From contig NZ_VZRB01000038.1 in NCBI RefSeq assembly GCF_008806595.1, positions 1,007 through 65,006 on the forward strand: DNA of 64,000 nucleotides, given 5' to 3'. A program made the position numbers and the translations under genes. Origin of the DNA: Streptomyces luteolifulvus. Lineage in GTDB: Bacteria > Actinomycetota > Actinomycetes > Streptomycetales > Streptomycetaceae. The notes under the pieces were generated by a model. The model saw nothing but the letters and a program-made list of their open reading frames with translations. It searched no databases and had not been told where the DNA came from. Shown here piece after piece: positions 44,836 to 51,857 of the stretch (position 1 is its first letter; each line of letters begins with the position of its first letter).

Positions 44836-45782
44836 AGCACGGCCCCCGCGGTCAGCGCCGCTTCCACCTCGTCCGGTGTCGGCATCGCGGAGGAGCACTC
44901 CAGACGGGAGGCGACGATGGCGCCGGCCGCGTTGGCGTACCGCATGATCTTCTCCAGGTCCCAGCCCTCGAGCAGCCCGTGGCACAGGGAGCCGCCGAAG
45001 GCGTCACCGGCGCCGAGGCCGTTGAGGACGTCGACCGGCAGGGGCGGGACCTCGGCCGACTCGCCCTTGCTGTTGACGGCGAGGACACCCTTGGGGCCCT
45101 GCTTCACGACGGCGGTCTCGACACCGGCGTCGAGCAGCGCGCGGGCCGCCGCGTGGGGTTCGCGGACGCCGGTCGCGACCTCCACCTCGTCGAGGTTTCC
45201 GACGGCGACGGTCGTGTGCTTCAGCGCCTCGGTGTAGAACGGGCGGGCGGACTCCGGGTCCGTCCAGAACATCGGCCGCCAGTCGAGGTCGAAGACCGTC
45301 GTCCCGGTCCTGTTCCGGTGGGCGAGGGCGGCGAGTGTCGCGGTGCGGCTGGGCTCCTCGCTCAGTCCGGTGCCGGTGACCCAGTAGATACGGGCGTCGC
45401 GGACGGCGTCCAGGTCGAGCTCATGGGGGTCGATCTCCAGGTCGGGCGCCTTGGGCTGCCGGTAGAAGTACAGCGGGAAGTCGTCCGGCGGGAACACCTC
45501 GCAGAAGGTGACCGGGGTGGGCAGTCCGGGGACCGGGGTCACCCAGCGGTCGTCGACGCCGAAGTCCCGCAGCGCCTCGTGCAGATAGGTGCCGAACGGG
45601 TCGTCGCCGGTGCGGGTGATCACCGCCGAGCGCCGTCCCAGGCGGGCCGCGGCGACCGCGACGTTGGCCGCCGAACCGCCCAGGAACTTTCCGAAGGACG
45701 ACACCTGCGGCAGCGGGACGCCCGTCTGCAGCGGATAGAGATCCACTCCGATCCGCCCCATGGTGATCAGGTCGTACGCCAT
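44832..45782 (-). CDS. iolC: 5-dehydro-2-deoxygluconokinase (IolC)
   Basis: PfkB/ribokinase-family kinase of 316 residues that phosphorylates 2-deoxy-5-keto-gluconate. N-terminal GRIGVDLYPLQTG and GKFLGGSAANVAVAAARLG (PfkB signature 1 region) and C-terminal DVLNGLGAGDAFGGSLCHGLL (signature 2 with the catalytic aspartate) are evident. GAAGGGAA lies before the ATG at 45782. It is the first gene of the operon, reading away from the shared promoter region that contains the TGTC-N2-GACA site. Confidence 0.93.
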   Translation of the reverse strand: MAYDLITMGRIGVDLYPLQTGVPLPQVSSFGKFLGGSAANVAVAAARLGRRSAVITRTGDDPFGTYLHEALRDFGVDDRWVTPVPGLPTPVTFCEVFPPDDFPLYFYRQPKAPDLEIDPHELDLDAVRDARIYWVTGTGLSEEPSRTATLAALAHRNRTGTTVFDLDWRPMFWTDPESARPFYTEALKHTTVAVGNLDEVEVATGVREPHAAARALLDAGVETAVVKQGPKGVLAVNSKGESAEVPPLPVDVLNGLGAGDAFGGSLCHGLLEGWDLEKIMRYANAAGAIVASRLECSSAMPTPDEVEAALTAGAVL

Positions 45783-45843
45783 CGAGTTCCCTTCGTGCCG
45801 TTCGTCTCGTGCCGTCTTCTCGGCTCGTATCGGCTCTCCCCGG

Positions 45844-45873
45844 TTTGTAGTCCCGTGCACGCGACCCTGTCAA
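45844..45873 (-). promoter_or_regulatory. Candidate iolC promoter
   Basis: On the minus strand, a TTGACA -35 (45873-45868), an 18-base spacer and TACAAA as -10 (45849-45844). Transcription would start about 55 bp before the iolC codon. The operator candidate at 45879-45888 abuts the -35 box upstream. Confidence 0.55.
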
Positions 45874-45878
45874 TGTTT

Positions 45879-45888
45879 TGTCCAGACA
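45879..45888. promoter_or_regulatory. Operator candidate of the iol divergent region
   Basis: TGTCCAGACA: inverted TGTC/GACA half-sites two bases apart, inside a wider dyad AATGT-N9-ACATT (45872-45890). The form recalls GntR-family operators. It sits between the two divergent -35 boxes, so one bound repressor could control both units. No GntR gene lies in the window. Confidence 0.5.
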
Positions 45889-45901
45889 TTCGGACCAGGC
45901 C

Positions 45902-45930
45902 TTGACACTCTCGGCCGGGATCCGCACGCT
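45902..45930 (+). promoter_or_regulatory. Candidate promoter for a leaderless transcript
   Basis: TTGACA (45902-45907), 17-base spacer and CACGCT as a weak -10 (45925-45930). The expected start point falls at or next to the ATG at 45938, which lacks a Shine-Dalgarno, so the mRNA may be leaderless. Confidence 0.5.
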
Positions 45931-45937
45931 GGCGGCC

Positions 45938-46855
45938 ATGACGTCGTTGCCGCCTCAGTCCTCACTGTCCCGTATCCGGATCGGATCGGCCCCCGACTCC
46001 TGGGGCGTCTGGTTCCCGGACGACCCTCGGCAGGTTCCCTGGCAGCGCTTCCTCGACGAGGTCGCCGCTTCCGGCTACGAGTGGATCGAGCTGGGCCCCT
46101 ACGGATATCTGCCGACCGACCGGGCCGTCCTCGCCGAGGAGACCGCCCGACGTGGCCTGAAAGTGTCGGCCGGCACGGTCTTCACCGGCCTCCATCACGG
46201 CGGGGCCGTGTGGGAGAAGACCTGGGCGCATGTCGCGGACAACGCGGCGCTGGCCCAGGCCATGGGCGCCCGGCATCTGGTCGTCATCCCGTCCTTCTGG
46301 CGGGACGACAAGACCGGTGAGGTGCTGGAGCCGGACACGCTCACGCCCGAGCAGTGGCGGAACCTGACCTCGCTGACCGAGCGGCTCGGGCAGGAGGTCC
46401 GCGAGCGCTACGGCCTCCGGATCGTCGTCCACCCGCACGCCGACACGCATATCGACAGTGAGGAGAACGTCGTCCGCTTCCTCGACGGTACGGACTCGTC
46501 GCTGGTGTCGCTGTGCCTGGACACCGGGCACTACGCGTACTGCGGCGGCGACAGCGTCAAGCTCATCGAGACGTACGGCGAGCGGATCGGTTACCTGCAC
46601 CTCAAGCAGGTGGACCCGGAGATCCTCGCGGATGTGCGCGCGAACGAGGTGCCGTTCGGGCCCGCCGTCGCGCGCGGGGTGATGTGCGAACCGCCGTCCG
46701 GCGTGCCTGCGTTGGGGCCGGTGCTGGAGGCGGCCCAGAAGCTGGACGTCGACCTGTTCGCCATCGTCGAGCAGGACATGTACCCGTGCGACCCGGACAC
46801 TCCGTTGCCGATCGCGAAGCGGACGCGGGCGTTCCTTCGATCGTGCGGGGCGTAG
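45938..46855 (+). CDS. TIM-barrel sugar isomerase, probable inosose dehydratase
   Basis: Xylose-isomerase-like TIM barrel of 305 residues. Conserved features are RIGSAPDSWGVWFPDDP near the start, EWIELGPYGYLPTD, VVHPHADTHIDS and CLDTGHYAYCGGD, with metal-binding His/Asp/Glu residues ending in FAIVEQDMY. Enzymes of this group include IolE (2-keto-myo-inositol dehydratase), the step before IolD, and IolH. Since no other candidate is nearby and it is divergent from iolC with a shared control region, inosose dehydratase is the most likely role. The ATG at 45938 has no Shine-Dalgarno. Confidence 0.82.
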   Translation: MTSLPPQSSLSRIRIGSAPDSWGVWFPDDPRQVPWQRFLDEVAASGYEWIELGPYGYLPTDRAVLAEETARRGLKVSAGTVFTGLHHGGAVWEKTWAHVADNAALAQAMGARHLVVIPSFWRDDKTGEVLEPDTLTPEQWRNLTSLTERLGQEVRERYGLRIVVHPHADTHIDSEENVVRFLDGTDSSLVSLCLDTGHYAYCGGDSVKLIETYGERIGYLHLKQVDPEILADVRANEVPFGPAVARGVMCEPPSGVPALGPVLEAAQKLDVDLFAIVEQDMYPCDPDTPLPIAKRTRAFLRSCGA

Positions 46856-46874
46856 GGGCGCCCACTAGCGCCCC
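46855..46874 (+). terminator. Terminator hairpin after the iolE-like gene
   Basis: GGGGCGC (46855-46861) and GCGCCCC (46868-46874) with a six-base loop, beginning at the last base of the stop codon. Confidence 0.6.
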
Positions 46875-47053
46875 CTCAGGGCCCTGGAGGCTCATCCAGC
46901 GGGCCCGGCCCGCCCTGCTGTGTCCGGTTTCTGTAACAGATGTCCCATGTGTGTACGTAAGGCGTCACACCCGCCCCACAAATCCTTTCCGCCTCAGCTC
47001 TCCCTCGTTCACCGGACACAGGCTTTGTGATCGCCGGCGCGGAGGTGAAGCTC

Positions 47054-47254
47054 ATGACCGACCGAATGCTCTGGTCGTACAAGGAGATCGCGGCCCACAT
47101 CAAGGTGCAGCCGGACACCGTGCGGTCCTACCGCAAACACGGTCTGCTGCCGCCGCCCGACCATGTGGAGGCCGGCAAACCCTTCTGGTACGCGGACACG
47201 GTCCAGGCGTGGGTGGAGTCCCGTCCGCGCAATCGCGGCCGAAGAGCGGACTGA
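47054..47254 (+). CDS. Small helix-turn-helix DNA-binding protein
   Basis: A 66-residue protein starting MTDRMLWSYKEIAAHIKVQPDT. The segment SYKEIAAHIKVQPDTVRSYRKHGLLPPP is a winged-helix/MerR-like N-terminal fold as in AlpA and excisionase-type proteins, followed by PFWYADTVQAWVESRP, the usual wing. GGAGGTGA precedes the ATG by six bases, fixing the start. No integrase or phage gene adjoins, so a role in local transcription or chromosome maintenance is likelier than excision. The target is unknown. Confidence 0.85.
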   Translation: MTDRMLWSYKEIAAHIKVQPDTVRSYRKHGLLPPPDHVEAGKPFWYADTVQAWVESRPRNRGRRAD

Positions 47255-47307
47255 GTGGGTCGACGAGGTGCTGATGTCGATCCTCGACCGTGAAGGGACG
47301 GCCGCCG

Positions 47308-48351
47308 TCAGCTCCATGGCGCGATGACCGTCACGCCGGCCCCCGGCGCCGTCTCCATCGCGGCCAGCGCGGCGGGCGCCGCGTCGAGGGTGATCGCGGA
47401 CGTCACCAGCAGATCGGGGCGCAGCACGCCCGCGCGCACCAGCTCCAGCATCGGGGGGTAGGTGTGCGCGGCCATGCCGTGACTGCCGAGGAGTTCGAGC
47501 TCCAGGGCGACGGCCCGGGCCATGGGGACGGGGGTGGTGCCGGTGGGCGAGGGCAGGAGGCCGACCTGGACATGACGGCCGCGGCGGCGCAGGCCGTTCA
47601 CGGAGGCGGCGCAGGTGGCGGGCGAGCCCAGGGCGTCGAGGGAGAGCTGGGCGCCGCCGCCGGTGAGCTCGCGGACCGCCTCGGCCGTGTCCGAGGTCCG
47701 GGCCGCGTCCACGCACTCGGCGGCCCCGGACTTCCGCGCCAGGTCCAGGGCCGCCGGTGACACATCGACGGCGACGACCCGTGCGCCCGAGGCCGCCGCG
47801 ATCATCACCGCGGACAGGCCCACGCCCCCGCAGCCGTGCACCGCGACCCACTCCCCCGCCGCCACCCGGCCCTGCTGCACCACCGCACGGAACGCCGTGG
47901 CGAACCGGCAGCCGAGCGAGGCCGCCGTGGCGAAGGACAGTCCGTCGGGCACGGCGACGAGATTGACATCGGCGTGGTCCAGCGCGACGTACTGCGCGAA
48001 CGAGCCCCAGTGGGTGAACCCGGGCTGGGTCTGCCGCTCGCACACCTGCTGGTCGCCCGCCGCACACGCCCCGCAGCTGCCGCAGGCACAGACGAACGGC
48101 ACGGTGACCCGGTCGCCGGGACGCGAGCCGGTCACCCGGGCACCCACCGCCTGGACGACACCGGCGAGTTCATGGCCCGGCACATGCGGCAGCGTGACAT
48201 CCGGGTCGTGGCCCTGCCAGCCGTGCCAGTCGCTGCGGCACAGCCCGGTGGCCTCGACACGCACCACGACGCCGTGCTCCGCGGGCTCCGGGTCCGGCAC
48301 CTCCCGCACCTCGGCCGGCTCCCCGAACCGCTCGAACACCACTGCCCGCAC
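47308..48351 (-). CDS. Zinc-dependent medium-chain alcohol dehydrogenase
   Basis: NAD(P)-dependent MDR oxidoreductase of 347 residues. The catalytic zinc ligand motif ATGLCRSDWHGW (C38) and GHELAGVV (H-E) are present, the structural-zinc cysteines read CACGSCGACAAGDQQVC, and the Rossmann motif is VHGCGGVGLSAVM. The substrate is not evident; the family covers alcohols, polyols and aldehydes. Although near the inositol genes it is not an inositol dehydrogenase (IolG is a GFO/IDH/MocA protein). It is convergent with the small HTH gene. Confidence 0.87.
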   Translation of the reverse strand: MRAVVFERFGEPAEVREVPDPEPAEHGVVVRVEATGLCRSDWHGWQGHDPDVTLPHVPGHELAGVVQAVGARVTGSRPGDRVTVPFVCACGSCGACAAGDQQVCERQTQPGFTHWGSFAQYVALDHADVNLVAVPDGLSFATAASLGCRFATAFRAVVQQGRVAAGEWVAVHGCGGVGLSAVMIAAASGARVVAVDVSPAALDLARKSGAAECVDAARTSDTAEAVRELTGGGAQLSLDALGSPATCAASVNGLRRRGRHVQVGLLPSPTGTTPVPMARAVALELELLGSHGMAAHTYPPMLELVRAGVLRPDLLVTSAITLDAAPAALAAMETAPGAGVTVIAPWS

Positions 48352-48411
48352 GATGTGCCTCCCGCTGCCGGCTCCCGGGTCACCCCGGAGATCACCCCTT
48401 CCGGCGGAACG

Positions 48412-50616
48412 CTAACCGTGCGCCCCGACCTTGTCCCGCTCCTGTGTCACGGCCGGCGCCGGTTCCTCGCCCTCGCTCAGGCCGAACCGCTCGTGGAAGC
48501 GGCGCAGCGGGGCCGGGGCCCACCAGGTCGCGCGGCCCGTGAGGCGCATCACCGCAGGGACCAGCAGGCTGCGGACGATCATCGCGTCCATCAGGACCGC
48601 CAGCGCGATGCCGAGGCCGAGCATCTTGGTGTTGGTCACCCGGGAGGTGCCGATGGCGACCATCACTACGGCGAGGATCACCGCGGCCGCCGTTATCAGC
48701 CCGCCCGTGCGCTGCAGGCCGTGCCGGACCGCCTCGTTGTGGTCGCCGGTGCGGTCGTGCTCCTCCTTGATGCGGGAGAGCAGGAACACGCCGTAGTCCA
48801 TGGAGAGTCCGAAGGCCACGCAGAACATCAGGACCGGAAGCGTCGTCTCTATCGAGCCGGGGCTGGTGAAACCGAGGAGGCCGGAGAGATGGCCGTCCTG
48901 GAAGACCCAGACCACCGCGCCGAACATCGCCGTCAGGCTGAGCGCGTTGAGCAGCACCGCCTGGACCGGGATCAGCACACTGCCGGTCAGGAGGAAGACC
49001 AGGAACAGGGTGACCACCGCGATGAAGGCGGCCGCCCAGGGCAGTTGCTCCGCTATCGCGTCCTTGGAGTCGACCAGGACGGCGGCCGTGCCGGTCACCT
49101 TGGTGTCGAAGGGCGCGTCCGTGGCCCGCAGGTCGCCCACCAGGCGCTGGGCGGGGTCGTCGACGGCCTCGCCCTTCGGGAGCACCGCGAAGTACGCCGC
49201 GTCGCCCTTGACCAGTGGTCCGTCGACCCTCATCACCTCGGGCAGAGCGGCGATCCGCTCCTTGTAGGCGGCGTACTGCGCCTGGGTCGCGCGCCCCTCG
49301 GCGAGCACTTCCAGGCCGCCGCCGGGGCTGCCGGGGAAGCCGTCCCGGATGTGCTGCTGCACGACGTGGGACTCGGCGGAGGAGGGCAGCTGACGGTCGT
49401 CGGCGGTGCCGAACTTCACGCCCAGGAAGGGCAGCCCGAGCAGGATCAGGACGGCGGTGGTGGCGAGCGCGAAGAACGGGGCGCGGCGCATGACGAGGGT
49501 CGCCGTGCGCGCCCAGGCCGTGCCCTCCTCGCCGGACGGCTTCGGCGCCCGGCCACGCCGGAACAGCCGGCGCAGATCGAGGGCGTTGACGCGGTGTCCG
49601 AGCAGCATCAGGGCCGCCGGGAGCAGGATCAGCGCGGCAGCCGCGGCCAGCAGCACCACGGCGATACCGGCGTAGGCGAAGGACCGCAGGAAGTACTGCG
49701 GGAAGAGCAGCATCGCCGCCAGCGACACGGCGACCGTGAGCGCGGAGAACAGGACCGTACGGCCGGCTGTGCGCAGGGTGGTGCCGATCGCGGTCAACGG
49801 CTCTGCTCCGGCGGCCAGTTCCTCGCGGAAGCGGCGGACGATGAACAGGGCGTAGTCGATGGCGAGACCGAGGCCCAGGGCCGTGGTGAGGTTCATCGCG
49901 AAGACGGAGACGTCGGTGAACTCCGTCAGGCCGCGCAGCACCGCGTTCGTGCCGAGAATCGCGACTATGCCGATACCGAGCGGGAGCAGGGCGGCCACGG
50001 CGCTGCCGAAGACCATGACCAGCAGCACAAGGGTCACCGGCAGGGCGATCATCTCGGCGCGGGTCAGGTCCTCCTGGATGGTCGTCTGCATCTCGTGGCG
50101 CACGGCGACCGGGCCGCCGACCGTCACCTCCACCGGGCCGTGTCCGCCCCGGTAGGAGGGCGCAATGCGGTCGAGGGTCTCGCCCATGGTCTTCTCGTCG
50201 CCGGTGATGCGCGCGGCGATCAGCGCCTCGCGGCCGTCCGTCGCTCGCAGTGCGGGTGCGCCGGACTGCCAGTAGGAGCTGACGCCTATGACGCCCTGCT
50301 CGTCGGCCAGACGCGCGGCGAGCCGCCTCGCCTCCGCGGCGACCGCCGGGTCGTCCACCGAGGAGCGGCCCGACTCGACGAGCAGGAGGAGGTTGGGCTG
50401 GGAATCGGGGAACTCGCGCTCCAGTGCCTTGGTCGCGTAGGTGGACTCGGCGGCCGGGTCCTCCCAGCCGCCGGCGCCCAGACGGTCGGCGACCCCGCTG
50501 CCGGCCAGCACCGCGAGCGCGGTGAGCACCAGGGCCACGAGCAGCGACAACCTGGGGCGGGCGGTGACGAAACGGGTCCAGCCCCCGATCCGCGGTGGCT
50601 TGTTGACTTCGGTCAT
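48412..50616 (-). CDS. MMPL-family transporter (RND type)
   Basis: Membrane exporter of 734 residues with the two-repeat layout of MMPL proteins: a first helix, a soluble loop (about 50-175), then six helices, and the same again (second loop about 385-540). LGLGLAIDYALFIVRRFREEL (about 255-275) and FCVAFGLSMDYGVFLLSRIKEEH are the paired TM motifs with the proton-relay Asp-Tyr. It should export a lipid or hydrophobic compound by proton motive force. It is divergent from a TetR regulator, with two matched operators between. A tandem 13-nt repeat lies in its 5' leader. Confidence 0.9.
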   Translation of the reverse strand: MTEVNKPPRIGGWTRFVTARPRLSLLVALVLTALAVLAGSGVADRLGAGGWEDPAAESTYATKALEREFPDSQPNLLLLVESGRSSVDDPAVAAEARRLAARLADEQGVIGVSSYWQSGAPALRATDGREALIAARITGDEKTMGETLDRIAPSYRGGHGPVEVTVGGPVAVRHEMQTTIQEDLTRAEMIALPVTLVLLVMVFGSAVAALLPLGIGIVAILGTNAVLRGLTEFTDVSVFAMNLTTALGLGLAIDYALFIVRRFREELAAGAEPLTAIGTTLRTAGRTVLFSALTVAVSLAAMLLFPQYFLRSFAYAGIAVVLLAAAAALILLPAALMLLGHRVNALDLRRLFRRGRAPKPSGEEGTAWARTATLVMRRAPFFALATTAVLILLGLPFLGVKFGTADDRQLPSSAESHVVQQHIRDGFPGSPGGGLEVLAEGRATQAQYAAYKERIAALPEVMRVDGPLVKGDAAYFAVLPKGEAVDDPAQRLVGDLRATDAPFDTKVTGTAAVLVDSKDAIAEQLPWAAAFIAVVTLFLVFLLTGSVLIPVQAVLLNALSLTAMFGAVVWVFQDGHLSGLLGFTSPGSIETTLPVLMFCVAFGLSMDYGVFLLSRIKEEHDRTGDHNEAVRHGLQRTGGLITAAAVILAVVMVAIGTSRVTNTKMLGLGIALAVLMDAMIVRSLLVPAVMRLTGRATWWAPAPLRRFHERFGLSEGEEPAPAVTQERDKVGAHG

Positions 50617-50629
50617 CGTGCGGTGTCCC

Positions 50630-50665
50630 CTTCACCGTGGAACTTCACCGTGGAACTTCACCGTG
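50630..50665 (-). repeat. Three tandem 13-nt repeats in the MMPL leader
   Basis: CTTCACCGTGGAA recurs at 13-base spacing (copies start at 50630, 50643 and 50656; the last is shortened). Read as mRNA, each copy contains GGTGAAG, a Shine-Dalgarno-like core; the last, GAAGGGG, precedes the gene start. Confidence 0.8.
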
Positions 50666-50728
50666 TCGCCGCGCCCCGGCACCCTGTGCGCGGGCAGCGG
50701 CATGGAGGTGCCGTTGCCATAGACTGGC

Positions 50729-50752
50729 AAACACGAGAGTTCGCTCGCGTTT
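50729..50752. promoter_or_regulatory. TetR operator candidate 1
   Basis: AAACACGAG (50729-50737) and CTCGCGTTT (50744-50752), 8 of 9 bases inverted, six-base spacer. It is centred 30 bp from operator 2 and has the same CGAG-N6-CTCG core. Confidence 0.7.
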
Positions 50753-50759
50753 CCATCAG

Positions 50760-50781
50760 AATGCGAGCGACCACTCGCATT
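50760..50781. promoter_or_regulatory. TetR operator candidate 2
   Basis: AATGCGAG (50760-50767) and CTCGCATT (50774-50781), a perfect 8-bp inverted repeat with a six-base spacer, 33 bp upstream of the TetR start. Confidence 0.75.
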
Positions 50782-50814
50782 TGTCAATCGCGTGAGGAGA
50801 ACTGGGGATGACGC

Positions 50815-51519
50815 ATGCCCGAGAAGACCGGGAAGCCTGACGAAGAGCAGTCGGCCGAGAGCAGGCCGCGCCGCCTCCAGGCCCGCGGCCAGCGCCGTGT
50901 CGCGCAACTGCTCGAGGCCGCCGCCTCCGTCTTCTGTTCCACCGGCTACACCGCCGCGAGCACCAACGCCATCGCCCGGGAGGCGGGCGTCTCGCCCGGC
51001 ACGCTGTACCAGTTCTTCCCGAACAAGGAAGCCATCGCGATCGAGCTGGGCGACCGGCTGATGCACGAGATGCGGGAGACCTACGGCGAGGCACTCGCCC
51101 CGGTCGACCCCGCGACCCCGCTGAAGGAGGCCGTCGGCGCGGCCGTCGACCGTTTCGTCGACTTCAACTGCCAGCACCCGGTGTTCTTCGCGCTGATGCA
51201 CGGCCCCGACATCCCGGGCCGGATCACCGAGGAGCACGACGCCCTGCACGCGACCCTGGTCAGCCGGGTCGAAGCGCTGCTCGCAGGCTTCCTGCCCGAC
51301 GCACCGACCGCCGACCTCACCCGCACCGCGACGGTCTGCGTGGGCATGTACAAGGCAGGCCTGGAACTGGTCCTGGCCCACGAGGGCGCCGAACGCGAGG
51401 CATACGTCCGGGAGCTGAAGAACATCCTTTTCCGCTATCTCGAACCGCTGGTCGGCGACAGGATGGCGCCCTCCGGAGCCCGCGGGGACCGTGACCCCGC
51501 TTGGGGGAATACCCCCTAG
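50815..51519 (+). CDS. TetR/AcrR family transcriptional regulator
   Basis: Repressor of 234 residues. The N-terminal helix-turn-helix covers about 28-75, with AAASVFCSTGYTAASTNAIAREAGVSPGTLYQFFPNKEAI as a textbook TetR pattern; the ligand-binding domain follows and includes ALMHGPDIPGR. A basic N-terminal tail (SRPRRLQARGQRR) precedes the HTH. Divergence from the MMPL gene and two matched palindromes between them indicate that it represses the exporter and probably itself, with the exported compound as likely inducer. The ATG at 50815 is preceded by AGGAG and GGGG; an out-of-frame ATG at 50808 is not used. Confidence 0.9.
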   Translation: MPEKTGKPDEEQSAESRPRRLQARGQRRVAQLLEAAASVFCSTGYTAASTNAIAREAGVSPGTLYQFFPNKEAIAIELGDRLMHEMRETYGEALAPVDPATPLKEAVGAAVDRFVDFNCQHPVFFALMHGPDIPGRITEEHDALHATLVSRVEALLAGFLPDAPTADLTRTATVCVGMYKAGLELVLAHEGAEREAYVRELKNILFRYLEPLVGDRMAPSGARGDRDPAWGNTP

Positions 51520-51528
51520 GGGTATACT
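51501..51528 (+). promoter_or_regulatory. copZA promoter with CsoR-type operator
   Basis: TTGGGG (51501-51506), 16-base spacer and TATACT (51523-51528). The near-palindrome ATACCCCCTAGGGGTAT (51509-51525) fills the spacer and touches the -10. Its form matches CsoR copper-repressor sites, so Cu(I) would derepress copZA. It overlaps the end of the TetR gene; CsoR is not in the window. Confidence 0.75.
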
Positions 51529-51582
51529 CTGGCGTGTGAATCGGGCACCATCGGCCCCACATGCCTCTGCGAGGAGTACGAC

Positions 51583-51825
51583 ATGAGCACTCAGACCGAG
51601 ACCACCCCGGGTTCCGTCACCGTCGTCTACAAGGTCAGCGGGATGAGCTGCGGACACTGCGAGGGCTCGGTCTCCGGCGAGATCTCCGAGATCCCCGGCG
51701 TCAGCTCGGTGAAGGCGGTCGCCTCGACCGGCGAAGTCACCGTCGTCTCCGCCGCCCCGCTGGACGAGGAGGCCGTGCGCGCGGCCGTCGACGAGGCGGG
51801 CTTCGAGCTCGTCGGCAGGGTCTGA
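51583..51825 (+). CDS. copZ: CopZ-like copper chaperone (HMA domain)
   Basis: An 80-residue ferredoxin-like heavy-metal-associated domain. The Cu(I) site is SGMSCGHCEGSV (CXXC at about 23-26). It should carry copper to CopA or buffer the cytoplasm. GAGGAG lies before the ATG. It is 32 bp upstream of copA and shares the CsoR-type promoter at 51501-51528. The short N-terminal extension (STQTETTPGSV) is not part of the fold. Confidence 0.9.
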   Translation: MSTQTETTPGSVTVVYKVSGMSCGHCEGSVSGEISEIPGVSSVKAVASTGEVTVVSAAPLDEEAVRAAVDEAGFELVGRV

Positions 51826-51857
51826 CCCCCGGCCCCGCCCCGCACCGGAGCCCCGAC

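Noticed and set aside
47009..48067. 352-residue minus-strand frame over the dehydrogenase and HTH genes
   Set aside because: Overlaps an MDR dehydrogenase with intact zinc and Rossmann motifs and an HTH gene with a strong ribosome-binding site; its own sequence is Arg/Gly low complexity.
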